Shown: piece by piece, positions 22,901 through 34,500 of the stretch | Numbering within the stretch: position 1 is the stretch's first letter | How the letters are laid out: each line of letters opens with the position of its first letter | Assembly: GCA_035771165.1 (NCBI GenBank) | Contig: JAWNZC010000179.1 | Coordinates: 1,084,001 to 1,148,000, forward strand | Direction of reading: 5' to 3' | Source of the DNA: Paragorgia papillata | Taxonomy: Eukaryota > Cnidaria > Anthozoa > Scleralcyonacea > Coralliidae | Length of the DNA: 64,000 nt | Notes under the pieces: model-generated | Seen by the model: only the letters and a program-made list of their open reading frames with translations | Told to the model about the DNA's origin: nothing | Database searches by the model: none | Position numbers and translations under genes: made by a program

Positions 22901-23227
22901 CGCTCGAAAACAGTAATATTAAAAGTTAAACTACGCCCTCGGTTTTCATTGTTTTCTCGTGTGTGGAAGCCCTGATGAAACACTCAAACTCGTGTTTGAT
23001 CTATTACATCAAAGCCCATTCACGTTACAAAATGGTGCTGTCTGATTATTGAAATTAATGAGTTTGAGAACTGTAAACGACAATTCTTTTTTTGTTAACT
23101 TTAGGCAATGTTCTTTGCTGACCAACTTCTTTCAAGGGATTCAGGGCTCCCAGATAAAACGATAATTCACAACTATCCTCCAGGCATTAAGACAGATCTA
23201 TCGGCTCTACCAGGAAAAGTTAGGTAG
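13906..23227 (+). CDS. BBOF1: Basal body-orientation factor 1-like coiled-coil protein, complete, seven exons
   Basis: Coiled-coil protein of motile-cilia basal bodies; in vertebrates BBOF1 (CCDC176) keeps basal bodies aligned in multiciliated cells. Exons 13906-14480, 16276-16543, 17523-17666, 18973-19110, 19736-19941, 21008-21191 and 23105-23227 join in phase (2,0,0,0,2,0) to 545 aa; human BBOF1 is about 529. The protein opens with a very basic Lys/Gly tract (residues 2-22), then has near-continuous heptad coiled coil to about residue 380. The C-terminal third is Pro-rich, with HYKLGDLGFVPR and a final LSALPGKVR. The start sits in a strong context (CCACCATGC). The first two donors (GTTTGT, GTTTGG) are weak. 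The identity rests on length, architecture and the C-terminal motifs; another DUF4515 coiled-coil paralogue is the main alternative. No clear poly(A) hexamer was seen after the stop. Confidence 0.68.
14545..14632. repeat. Dispersed repeat shared with 45285-45365
   Basis: The stretch from CACAGAATAAGGATTGACC to TTCTTCAATGCGCAGG recurs almost unchanged at 45294-45362, in an intron of another gene. Non-coding. Confidence 0.6.
15700..16145 (+). repeat. Dispersed repeat, family C copy 1
   Basis: From ggcctgcggttccccttatt to the GCATATTCTGCAGTTAA region. A reverse-oriented copy lies at 34545-35410, where a SINE has inserted. Both hold the segment GTCTGCCTTGGCAGAGTTGT (here) or its complement. Located in BBOF1 intron 1. 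Confidence 0.75.
16590..16945 (+). repeat. 20-bp minisatellite related to the MKKS array, BBOF1 intron 2
   Basis: About 17 units of AACGTCTTATAACATAGCGT and TAGGGGAATGTCTTATA variants; the same CTTATAACnTAGnG core as the array at 3371. Confidence 0.85.
18440..18770. mobile_element. Fold-back MITE, BBOF1 intron 3
   Basis: Inverted ends AGTCCGTTTCAGCTTGCTTT and TTTCAAAAGCAAGCTGAAAC, internal inverted CGAACTTCG-type words. Two direct copies of a TTACAGCGTGTAACATGCTG unit lie just upstream (18180-18270). Confidence 0.55.
19205..19500. mobile_element. MITE-like repeat with CTTGTCAAGGAAAA words, BBOF1 intron 4
   Basis: Starts TTAAGCCCCGCACAGACGAC and contains at least eight direct or inverted copies of TTTTCCTTGACAAG. 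No coding potential. Confidence 0.5.
19975..20520 (+). mobile_element. 5S-derived SINE, tandem or composite copy
   Basis: Contains two heads ending in GAAGTTAAGCCCAGTCGG and GGGGTTAGTACTTGGATGGG (5S rRNA-like), each followed by the SINE body GTGCTTCGAGGGTTTTTCGC. The tail AATTCAGCCGCTGGCTGCGA is shared with 62535-62560. It lies in BBOF1 intron 5. Confidence 0.75.
20565..21000. repeat. TTCAC/TTCCC pentanucleotide microsatellite, BBOF1 intron 5
   Basis: Over 80 units of CACTT and CCCTT, running to within 7 bp of the exon 6 acceptor (TTGCAG), so it probably doubles as the polypyrimidine tract. Confidence 0.92.
21381..21667. mobile_element. Fold-back MITE with GGCCATGTCACAC ends, BBOF1 intron 6
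   Basis: Inverted ends AAGGCCATGTCACACG and CGTGTGACATGGCCTT. The interior is built from direct and inverted copies of CAACTTGCAA. A related TTGCAACTTGCAA-rich stretch lies at 57440-57610. Confidence 0.65.
21734..21884. repeat. Near-perfect 65-bp-arm hairpin
   Basis: GAAATATAGTAAGGTTAGAT on the left pairs with the complement at 21865-21884. The arms contain CGAAACGTTAGATTCC and the turn reads CCTCTGACGAAGGG. The GACGAAGG...CGAAACGTT wording resembles ends of Penelope-like elements, which I note only as a resemblance. Confidence 0.7.
22250..22671. mobile_element. TIR element with about 70-bp inverted ends, BBOF1 intron 6
   Basis: CAATCTCGTTCCCAGAGCCC to GATAATCCGTTTCAAATC on the left is matched in reverse at 22600-22671. 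The 280-bp centre is unique within this window and has no convincing ORF. Confidence 0.7.
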
Positions 23228-24564
23228 AATTCGCAATTGAAATGATCATATATGAAGTACTAGTATATATAGACAAGCTGCCCTCGAAGACAGTGGTGTA
23301 CTACATTATACAAGAACTGACATTAGGTGTAAATACAATATTTTATAAAAATAGATTTGGTATTCGCCTTTTATCAATTCAAGTATGAGTTACTGGTACA
23401 GTATGACCCTAAATGTGTAAATATATTTCTTTATTTTCCCCATGAACAGATTGAATTAAGAACTAAAAAATGTCGATTATTTAACCATGACTGCTTTCTT
23501 GATGTATTTAGTATGTTTACAGAATACCAGAAGTGTTTTAATGTAGCCGCTTGCGTTCGTCAGGCGCGGGCTCACGCCCACAGCGGGAGTGAGCCCGCGC
23601 CTGATAAGTGACCTGATCTTCTCAGGCTAGCTACCTGATCATAGTGTACCTGATGGTGACTCGATCGTCGACCTTGTTAGAACTTTAGGATAGGTAACTT
23701 TAGGATAGGTAACCACTAAAGACTTCTGCTTTCCTATTGGTTGAAATTTCGCGCGTTTTTATTGGCTATGTGTGAAATTGCAATCGTCATAAGTGGATTT
23801 AGCCCTGATGACGCGAGAATGAGATTAGTGGTTACCTTGGCCCATATTTCTTTTGAAATTGGACCAGGGTACCAGGCTAGGTCTGACTAAGGGCGCTTTC
23901 CAATTGACAAAGTTAGACCGATCAGTCCAGCCAGAATGGACTTGCTTTTGATTAGGACCAAATTTTCCAGTCAGACCAATCGTGTTCCATTTTGAACCGG
24001 ACTGACCGGTCTAACCGTGTAAGTGGAAAGCCCCCGTAGTGACCTTCCTATTCTGTGGGTCAGACCTTCCTTTTTGGTGTGTGAAACGGTTACTCCAATC
24101 TCCCGTGTTCAGAACTGAAGCCATATTTATCCACGCACGAGATTTATGCAAATAGCCCTCCTCAACAATGACGTCATGCAGGATGTTCATTTCTATGAAC
24201 ATTAATAAAAATTTTAAAGAATTAAAAAAAATTTAATCACTTATTAATTGCTATTCTGCAGTAATTGCATGGAATAATCGAGGGGCAACTGATTTAAATC
24301 ACGTACACCTTAAATACACCTGATTTAAATCACGTACACCTAAATCACAAAAAAGTCATGAAAAAAATCAAAAAATCACGAGAAAAATAAAAAAACTCAT
24401 GAAAAAAATCACATGATTTTTTTATCACGTATATTTTTTCAGGAGTGATTTGCCCCTCGGAATAAATAATATTGCTACCTTGGAACGGACAGATAAAGGG
24501 ATCAGATAAAGGTCTTTAATTAGAATACATCAAACGCGTATCTTTACAATCAAATTACTCCTAA

Positions 24565-25015
24565 GGATTTTTCAATGTGGCCGTGTCGAGGCCATCAAAG
24601 GCGCTTTAAGCAGCCGCCATACGACTAGGAAAACCGGAGAACCCGGCGAAAAACCCTCGGAGCACAGGAGAAACCAACTAAACTCTACTCGCATGAGTTT
24701 CAAGCTCGAGAACGGGGTTGTTCCCAGACGGTCACCAGTGGCGTAACGGAGACGGTCACCCTTAGGCATATTTGGTGTGGGGGCCCTTGTTGTCATGATT
24801 TGATCTACTGACATGGGGCGGGGTTGCTGGGGGCCCTTCGGGGTCCCCAACTGTCGGGGGCCCTTAGTTCTCGCCCTAACCCTAGCTACCTAATGAGCCT
24901 TACGCCACTGACAGACGGTCACCCATCCAAGTACTAACCCCGTCTAACCGTGCTTAACTATTGGTGAGAGGCAGCGCCCTAACAGCACACGCCACCCGTG
25001 CTCCCCGTCCCGCGC
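24565..25015 (-). mobile_element. 5S-derived SINE, reverse copy, interrupted by a small MITE
   Basis: Read on the minus strand: 5S-like GGTTAGTACTTGGATGGGTG, then GTGCTTCGAGGGTTTTTCGC further on. Within the 5S-like part lies a 175-bp insertion at 24736-24910 with ends CAGTGGCGTAA and TTACGCCACTG; the flanks both read CAGACGGTCAC and the SINE resumes after it. Confidence 0.75.
24736..24910. mobile_element. CAGTGGCGTAA-ended MITE inside a SINE
   Basis: 175 bp, 11-bp terminal inverted repeats, non-coding. CAGTGGCG-type ends also appear at 17440-17455 and 18052-18063 as remnants. The CAG ends suggest hAT, but a clean 8-bp duplication is not seen. Confidence 0.6.
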
Positions 25016-25567
25016 CCTATTGCAAACGTGACCTGTACGTCACAAAGTAAACAACAGCCAACAGGTTCAGTTTTTTCTCGTTTGTTTTTGCTGTACAACT
25101 CAGCTGTTAGTTAAACTCAGAGAAAAACTCTGAGCTCCAGCCACAACCGGACAAGAGCCAACAGGTTCGCTGTAACTCTATATATCCAAGGCGTAAAGAA
25201 TTACAGCTGCGTTTCAGAAAGCTGATAACGTACTAATCTGAAAGAAATTCGACGTAGGCGTACTATTATAAATTTGTTTGCGAGAGTTAAAATAATTTAT
25301 CTTGCTTTGTATGCGCAATGATTAATAGGCGATAATTACCGCTCAAATGCGATTGGTTGATGAGTTTAAATAACCGGAAGTCGGTAAGCATCTCGACATT
25401 CCACTGGTCACCCTGGCGAAGCGCATTCATTCGAATCGAAGGAAGAGTGTCTCACACAAAACGTCCGAACAAGGCCGGTTTCTTGTTACAAAAAATCAAT
25501 TACGGTCTATCTCCCATCTCTAAGGGAACAAAACATGGCTATGCCGTAAGTTTAGTCGCCAATTGTC

Positions 25568-28500
25568 ATGGTTGTTAGCAAAAACAAGCCGGGAAAGGCG
25601 AACAGCGATGGTGCCAAAGTCATCGAAGCCGTGTTCGACGAGTTCGCTCAGGCCAAGGACTCCGTTGCGATTCTGGTCGGCTTTCAAAAGCTCAAGGTCG
25701 CCGTCGGCGCGGAGAATGTAGACAACGGCAAAGAGCTGTACGCCGTATTGAAGTCGAAACTCCAATCTTGGAAGTGTAAAACTTTATGGGAAGTACTAGA
25801 TGCCAGAGTCAAACACAAGGAGTACGGGAATGGGACAATTTGCGAAGAGCTTCAAGTTCTCGTCATCGGCTCTGGACCTATCGGGTTGAGAACGGCTATC
25901 GAAGTCGCTTTGTTGGGAGCGAGAGTGACCGTCGTCGAAAAAAGGACAACGTTTGGTCGGAATAACGTCTTGCATTTATGGCCTTTTCTTATTAAAGACT
26001 TCCGATCGCTCGGAGCGAAGCGGTTCTACGGGAAGTTCTGCGCTGGTTCTCTGGACCACATTAGTGAGTTGTTGTTCTTTTGTGTTTCGTTGTGTCTTTG
26101 TTGTGTTTGTCGGTGTATGTCTATTCCAATATCGCCGCGGTATTGTAATAGTATTTCCCGTTTATATTACCTTTATAGATATTTGTTTATTTAGGAAAGT
26201 ATAGGAAATTAGCATTGCTGAAGCCAAGTTATCAAAATGTGTACCTGTTGTCTGTCAGAAAACTGTAACGGATTTCAAATGAATTTCTGACTTTTTAAAT
26301 CGGGTGATCTCTTGACGTTATTGACTCGTATATATGGCTCAAATTTCAATTGCGAGGCTTGAGGACAATGTTTTGTCCGATATTGTACGTAAAAACATAA
26401 CATATTATATGTAAATATTAATATGTTATATCAAATATATTAAATTCACCCTGGTTATTGAAATCAAGCCGAAGTATGAATGAACAGAAATAATATATAT
26501 AAATACAGTACACATCTGAAATCGGCATGTACTGTATTTATATTATATCTGTTATTTTAATACCTTACACATTTTTTTATATATAGGACCTTTGACACTA
26601 AACGTGACTATAATCTAGCATTGGTCTTTTTGCCATTTATTATGTTTTTTTAAAAAAGATTTATTTAATTTGATTTTGTACTTTTCTTAAATTATAGCCA
26701 ACACAAGACATTTTCAATATTTGATTTTTAGTCTTTTTGGTACCAAAATTTGTACATTATAACCAGCATTCAGTTGAATATTATTGTGTTTAAAAAAACT
26801 ACTTCAGAACATAAAGGCTAACATGCATATATTATAGAATGGCCACGTCAAAGACAATCTGTCAACACCTGTTGGAAATTTCCCATCATGGCCTAAATTT
26901 AGCCATGCTCGAGTTTATTCTGTTCATCGGTATAAAGGTGTTTGAAATAGCTACAAAACATGAATAAAATGTTGGTTTTGTTTGAACGAGTTAATGCTGT
27001 AATTATTTTGGATTTGCTGGATTAACACAATTCAATAGTTGTGTCAAAAGCTTTGCATAAATTATGGACATAAGATATCTTTATACATGTATAGAGATTA
27101 TCTTTATTTTAGAGATTTATATACTCGTGATTCAAACTTTTCAAATCATTATTAATTTGATGAAACATGTACAGTATATCCATTGCAATAGGTTGATAAT
27201 ATATTAACAGTTACTTTTATATTTATATTTAGTGTATTATAATTTTATAATTATATACACGGTCAGTATGGTGCAACTTCCTCTTTTGTTAAGCCATTCT
27301 TCTTGAGACAGAACGTCGCCTATTTTTGCTGAATGAAATTGTCTAACTCGATATATCCAACTGAGAGCAAAGTTCAAAAAGCCAAAAGGAATTGAATGGC
27401 CTGGTTATTCTCCCTTTGATGAGTAAAATTGACTGATGTTAGACAGTCTGGAGCACTTGAAATAACAAAGAGGTCATTTTTAGTCAGCTCAGGCGAGTGT
27501 TCTCTTGCGAGCTACATTGCAATATTCCCACGCAACATTGCAATGTTGATTGATGAGTTGCCATGAGCAATTTGCAAACGTTTCAGGAATATTTATTTCC
27601 AAAATTCAACATTTCTTTACTTTAAACTACCATTTGCATGGCTGAAAATACCCACCAACAGTAATATTTTAAACATAAATTTGTATATTTAATCAAAAGG
27701 AAGATGAACCTTAAGATGAATACATTGCTCAAGTTGATCAATTCATTTGATGAAAATTATTGCTAACTTCCTGCTTTGAATTCTCTTTTGAATTTGATTG
27801 GTGTTTGCAGCAAATAATCCTGTTTCTTATTGGTTGTTTAAAAACCCAGAAACCAATCAAATTCAAAACAGGAAGTTAGCAATAATTTTCATCAAATGAA
27901 TTGATCAACTTGAGGAATATATTGCAACGATATTTTAGGAACGCTTCTATTGCCACAACAGTAAAGGAATCTACTGAGGAATTTTCGCTACTAGACATTT
28001 GCAAGTTGCTCAATCCAAATTGACAATCAACATTGCAATGTTGCAGTGCAATATTGCAAAGTACTGCACAAGAGAACATCGGTTTGACTGTAATGACTTC
28101 TTAATTCATTACTGCCTAGTGAAAGTTCATCCTTTCATGAGTTAAGTTGGCTTGCATTAGACAGTCAGTGAGAGTAAAATACAGTAAACACCCACGTGTA
28201 AGAACCTAGTGATTTAAGAACCTGTAGGCAGAAATTTTGGATTTTAATACCCCAAAATATAAGAACCTGTTTAGCCAACCAAAGCCACAAGGTTCTTATA
28301 TGAAGAGTCACTCTGAATAATGAAACAGTGCTGTAGCCAAAATGTGGGACTATAAAATATAAATTTGCTATATATTTGGCCCTTCCATAAAAATATCATT
28401 ACAGAAATTACATACATACAGTATAATATCTCTATAACAAAGTGGTTTATATATCTGGTCAATCATATAGCAATAGCATTTCCCTTAAAGAAATTTTAAG

Positions 28501-31500
28501 AACCTATTTTGCCTAAATTGTCAGTAATTACCCCAAAATATAAGAACCTATTTTGCCAGACTTGGAAAAATCTAGGTTCTTACACGTAGGTGTTTACTGT
28601 AGTGAAGGGATATCTTAGTTTTTTTGGTAGACGACAGGCATGAGTGAATTTATTTTATTAATGACTTAAGTAAACCCATTGGCAATGATTGATGTCTAGG
28701 CTGGCTGTGGGTTTTTCTTTGTGAATAATAGATAGAGTAAAATAATAAATCCTGGGTAATGAATTATGGCCAGCTCAGGCAGGAATGGACCAACTGATTT
28801 TTACCACTGGGTAGCATGAAGTTTTCTATGAGGGCTCCACTTGATGTGTAAAATTATCTGGTGTTATGGGCCATACACAAAATACGTGACGCTTTTTTTT
28901 CCGATTTGTGACTCCCCCTACCCCCTTGTGACAATCTGTGACGGTTGGCATTACCCCCCATTGAAAATTATGTGACTCTGAGCTAACCCCCCCCCCCCCC
29001 CCAACACCAACACCCATAGCGACGCTATTTACATTAAATTACAGTAATCACTACATTCCTTGCTCGTTCGTTGACAATAAGGCCATTGGTGTCCACATAC
29101 TCATTACCACTACAGTGTCAGTGATCACTTCACTTTCACGGTAAATACTTCATGCTAGCTCCAATACATGTATATCGTTGTTCGTGGTATAGAATGAGGA
29201 TTTGCAACTCAAAAACTAAATTCTCATTAACATGTCATGTTTAATTTCAGCCTCTCCATCACGTGGCAGTGCTTTGTGATACCTCCCCTTGTGACATGTG
29301 ACTATTGTTCAAACACTCTCCCCCCCCCCCCCCCCCCCCCCCCCCCCCGAACCATCACGTATTTTGTGTATATATGGCCCCTTACTACAACCAGTGGAAC
29401 TGTAGAAGGTTAAAATTAGTTGTTTTCCTTTGCTGAGTGCTGTAAAATTGTCTATCAGTGAATAAAGCTCTTCACACTTGCATGTGAAAGCTTGCAATTA
29501 ATATGTGACTCAAGTCAGAGATGTGTGTAACTATGTACTTGAGTTGAGTTGCACTCAATGTCCTGAGTAAACATTAATTTTCTCACTTGTGTAATAAGAC
29601 TCGCACCTGCAGCTCCCAGCTTTAACTGGATGTTTGTTTAAGAATTCAGTGTGGCACTTATACTAGCTGCTGTCTTGATTTTAAAAAGTAATTAAAAGCA
29701 TACAATGTCATGTACATACTGTAGCAATGGCAAAAAAACTTAAAAAAAAGTAAGATTAATATATTTTAATATCTTTTTTATTACTGTATAACCTATGCCT
29801 GCTTGAGCTGGCAAAAATAGCAGTCTTATTATTTTACACTCTTTATAATATGCCCAATCAAGTTTATACTTGTCAGGGGTGGATACAGGGGGGTGACCCC
29901 ACTTCCCTGTCCCAACCAATACAGGATTATACAGCGATACACTAGCAACTGTTTATACAAATCACAACAGTCACTCGTGTTGTAAAGCCTTAATCAAACG
30001 AGAACGCAAGTCGTCGCAAGTTGGCAGTCACGCTATCTCAGCCAGCCACTCTGAATAGTTTCCCGAAAATATCATGTACCGTGACAAAGTTAAAACTTGT
30101 TTAAAACACTCATGAAACCTTTATTTTGTTAATTTGGGTGTTCGAACGACCGCCACAGTCGTATTAGTCTTCTTTTTTTTTTTCTTTTTTTTTTTTTTTC
30201 CCTCCCGTCCTTTAATATTGGTGAGCAAAATCCATAATCCAACAAATAAAAAAAGCGTGGCCTTATCATTGCAAAAAGTTGGTCATTGTCATATGACACA
30301 CCCCCCCCCCCCCCCCCCCCATCGTGATTCCTTCGCCACGTCCCTGGGCGGGTTAAAAGTTTTTCCCTTTTCTCACAAGTGTTTCTCACTCGTAGGTATA
30401 AGAATTCTTCAATGCATGCTGATGAAAACTGCATTGATATTGGGAGTGCAGATTTATACCGGTGTCACCTTTGAGAAAATGGTTGAACCAACAGCAGATA
30501 ATGGTTGGAGATGTCAGGTCGACCCTCCTTTTCATCCTGCCAGTCAGCTTGACTTCGACATGGTGATTGGAGCGGATGGAAAGAAGAATGTCCTTCCAAA
30601 TTTCCCACAAATTGAAATGAGAGGTTTGTGAGGGTGTTACAGCTACTGCACTAGTAACTGAGTACACATACGGTAGTATAGTGAAATCAGTGCCGGATTT
30701 AGGACAGGGCGGACAGGGCCCCCCACAAAATAATGTTTAAGGGGGGGGGGGGGGGGCTCCACAAAAATGTCTTGAAAGTTGAAAAAATAGGTGTTGAAAT
30801 GAAAAAAATCTTGAGAGCCCAAAATATGAGTCAAAAACAAGACAAAAGATATATGGATGATATATAGAGGGTTGTGCTATTGTACTATATATACTGAATA
30901 TTACTTACGTATCTTTAATCCTTTCTTATAATTGTTTAACTTACTCCCGTATCAAATTCACACTGCGCCTTCAACCGTCGTTGCCTTCGCAAGTTAACAA
31001 AAAATACAGCGAGATGCGCTTTTTGGCCTAAGGCCATATACCGCATTCTTTGCAAATTTTATTCATCTACATTATATCACGGATTATATATAACCCCGGT
31101 GTCAGTCCAATTACCTACATCTTATTAAAAAAATATGACCATGTAACTTAGCATACATTCAGAAATAGAATTGATATATTGTGCTGGTCAGTGACCGCCC
31201 AGGGGCCTCAACAGTCCTAAATCCGACGCTGAGTCAAATCCAAGCATGACCACCTCCGGAGCCCTTCCCCTTCAGAACATCTTTGAGTATTTGACACTTT
31301 GGCCGTTAACGTTTTTCACAGGTTGGGGTATTTATTTCTTACTTAAGGCCTGGCCAAACAAATTTCGTTCAACACCATTCAACAACGTTCAACGTCATTC
31401 AACAGGGTGGCCAAACGCTTTTTAAATGTTGTGAGTCAATTTAAAATGGAAATAGCGCAACAAAATCGAGTTTCTATCTCTTAATGTCATAAGGTTGGCA

Positions 31501-34500
31501 AGATAAAAATTTCACTTTACCCTGTTTATGATGTCACATGCATATCGAAAATAATTCCAAGATGGCGGACAGCACGCTGTCTTTGGTCGAAATATTTCCA
31601 AAACCAAAACAGATACGGAAAAATTGTAAAAGGTCGTCTTATACCATTTGACGAGTTCTTTCAAATGAGACAAACGTAATTTTCCACTTGCGAATCGACA
31701 TTTCTGTTGTAAATATTGAATAGATTTCTAATTAGTTCCAGCCGAGAGCTCGTAAGACAAAAGACTGAAAATATCTATTCGCAAGTAGATAATTGGCCGG
31801 TAGGAAATTGGGATAATTATATTATTTTATTCTTTTTTCATTCAATTCTCAGGTAGTCTTGCCATTGGGATTACCCTCAATCTTGTCTACCATGGCACAA
31901 CAAACGAAGCTGCTATTGCAGAAGTTAGTGGCTTGGCCTATCACTTCAAACCACAGTTCTTTGACGAACTCTATCAGAAAAGTGGTGTTCGACTGGAGAA
32001 CTTTGTTTACTACAAAAACGAAACTCATTATTTTGTCATGACTGCAGTGAAGAGCAGCCTCTTGGCAAGAGGAGCATTACTAATGGTAATTTGCACAGAT
32101 TAGTTCCAGGCTCTCTCTTAATTTGTGGTTACATGTACAGTACAGTGTATTCATGGTACCGTATTTTCAGGACTATAAGTCGTACCCAGGGTCTTAGCCG
32201 GCCGTCCCAGTTGATAAAGACGGCTTTTGGACGGCTGTTTACTATATTGACACCTTTTGGACGGCCAGTAAAGAATCTAAAGGGCAACTTTCATTATTCT
32301 AGTATTTTTGGTGGCAGTAATTGGCCATCAGCGAAACAATTATCGTGCACAAAACATGTATTTTGACATTCACAACCACACTGCACAGGAATGCATCTAG
32401 GCTCAGATTCCAGCCGTTGTGTCTCGGTGCGCCGCGATCCCTGACCCAACGACTGGAATCTGAGCCTAGAATGCATCGCGCATCGTTCGAATCGTCGGAT
32501 AATGCTAGGGGGTGCACGCACATTTAACAATAACAGGCACCCCCTCTCGTTTCTAGGAGTCTGCACCAGATATAAACAAATAATTAAATTAATTCACATA
32601 TAAACCGCACCGGTGTATAAACCTCATGATGTTAGCTTTTTGGAAAAGTTGCGGTTCATAGTATGAAAAATACAGTATACCAAAAATTGTATTCATTGGG
32701 ATAGGTACATGTTCCTTATGTCTGAGTGTTTCAGCATGAGAGAGATCCTACAGAAGGGGGGTGAACAGAGAGCTTGGGTTTTGGAGCTGGAAAATAATTT
32801 GTAGAATTGCGGATGCTACAAATTCAGAATTGTTTTTTTCTAGGATTACCCAAAACCAGCTGATCTACTTGCCCCACAGAACGTAAATCAAGAGAGGCTT
32901 GTCGACTATGCTTTAGATGCTGTGAAGTTTGGCACTGAAGGACAGTTAACTAATGTGGAGTTTGTCATAAATGATCGTGGTAAGCCAGATATTGCTGTAT
33001 TTGACTTTACTTCGCTGAAGAAGGCTGAGCATGCTGCTAGAATTGTGGAGAGAAAGGGACATCGGTTGTTGATGGCTTTGGTTGGAGACAGTTTAATTGA
33101 GGTGAGATTTGATGGTTGAGATTTTAAACTGGAATAGCATCACCATTTCATCATCATCACCACAATCATCACCTCCACATTACCATCACCACTACACCAT
33201 TAAAACCGCCACATTATCACCATTGTCACCACTACAGTACCATCAACACCACAGTACCATCAACACCACAGTACCATCAACAACACACCATTACCACTAT
33301 TAAACCATTATCACCACCACGTTGTCACCATCACTACCACCACCACACCACCACCACTACTACTACATTATCACCATGATCACTACATCATCATCATCAC
33401 TACAATGATGAGATAGTGGTGCTGGTGATGATGGTCACCATCATCACCACTACCATCATCACCCACCACATTATACCATCACCATTACTACCACAACCAC
33501 ATTGATCATAATCATCATCACCACCATATCACCACCACCACCAACCACATCACCACCAACCACATCACCACCAACCACATCACTTCCAACCACATCACTT
33601 CCAACCACATCACCACCACAAACCACATCACCACCACCAACCACATCACCACCACCAACCACATCACCACCACCAACCACATCACCACCAACCACATCAC
33701 CACCAACCACATCACCACCAACCACATCACCACCAACCAAATCACCACCAACCACATCACCACCAACCACATCACCACCAACCACATCACCACCAACCAC
33801 ATCACCACCAACCACATCACCACCAACCACATCACCACCAACAACCACATCATCATCACTACATTACCATAACCACATCATGAACACATTGCCATCACCA
33901 CCAATATCATCAACATCATCATTATCATCATCAACACCACCATAGTCATCATCACACATCAGTCAAAACTTTAGCTGCCATCCAACCCATTTTGATGATG
34001 ATGAGTCGAGATCTCCTCATATTACCATAATCACAATATTAACAATTCTCCGTCATGGTTTCTCTAGCCATTCTGGCCAACCGGCTCTGGTTGTGCACGT
34101 GGTGTACTAAGCGCTCTGGACGCGGCTTGGATGTTACGTTCATTCGCCATGGACAGACCACCACTTCAAGTTCTCAGTGAACGGGAAAACATCTACAAAC
34201 TCCTATCCGCCACCACAGTGAACAACTTACGCAAGAAGTTTGATGCCTACACCATAAATCCTTTCACGCGTTACATTGATATCAATTTAAAACGTGTTAA
34301 AGAAGTGTACCACCTTTACGACTCAGATGATCCTGTTAATGCTGACTTTAGAGTGGGAAGTCCTACATCCGTTGCCACATTGTTAGGTACGTTTTATCAT
34401 GGGAGTGTGAGAACGTACATTTGATAAGTATTGCATAGTATTGAAGGATATATTGGTGAATAAATGTCCCCGAAAGGCGAGAGAAAGTTTGTGGACAACC

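Larger units (their letters stand above)
23228..25567. other. Intergenic region between BBOF1 and the MICAL-PUB gene
   Basis: 2.3 kb with no gene seen. Contents: a fold-back at 23891-24034 (GGGCGCTTTCCAATTGAC ends), an element at 24279-24460 with GAGGGGCAA/TTGCCCCTC ends flanked by GGAATAAT and GGAATAAAT, and a minus-strand SINE at 24565-25015. The last 500 bp before the start codon, with an inverted CCAAT (GATTGGTTG near 25351), is the likely promoter. Confidence 0.6.
25568..34386 (+). other. Exons 1-5 of the MICAL-PUB gene: FAD monooxygenase domain
   Basis: These five exons encode residues 1-511, alignable end to end with the MICAL monooxygenase domain. The dinucleotide-binding GSGPIG is at 101-106 within VLVIGSGPIGLRTA, followed by RNNVLHLWPF (131-140) and LGAKRFYGKFC. 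Exon 2 restarts with SIRILQ after LDHI, the same junction as in vertebrate MICALs. The flavoprotein DG motif is intact (IGADG, 223-227), as are the GD motif (LVGDSLIEPFWPTGSG, 398 onwards) and ALDAAWM. Exon 5 ends after a KEVYHLYD segment that matches the end of the catalytic domain. No key motif is broken, so activity is plausible. Confidence 0.9.

Noticed and set aside
32294..32566. Overlapping short frames on both strands
   Set aside because: Produced by the inverted repeat at 32392-32476 inside a TIR element.
33471..33945. Long Thr/Ser/Pro and Val/Gly/Asp repeat frames
   Set aside because: Artefact of the ACCACATCACCACCA minisatellite in an intron; no start context, splice sites or homology.
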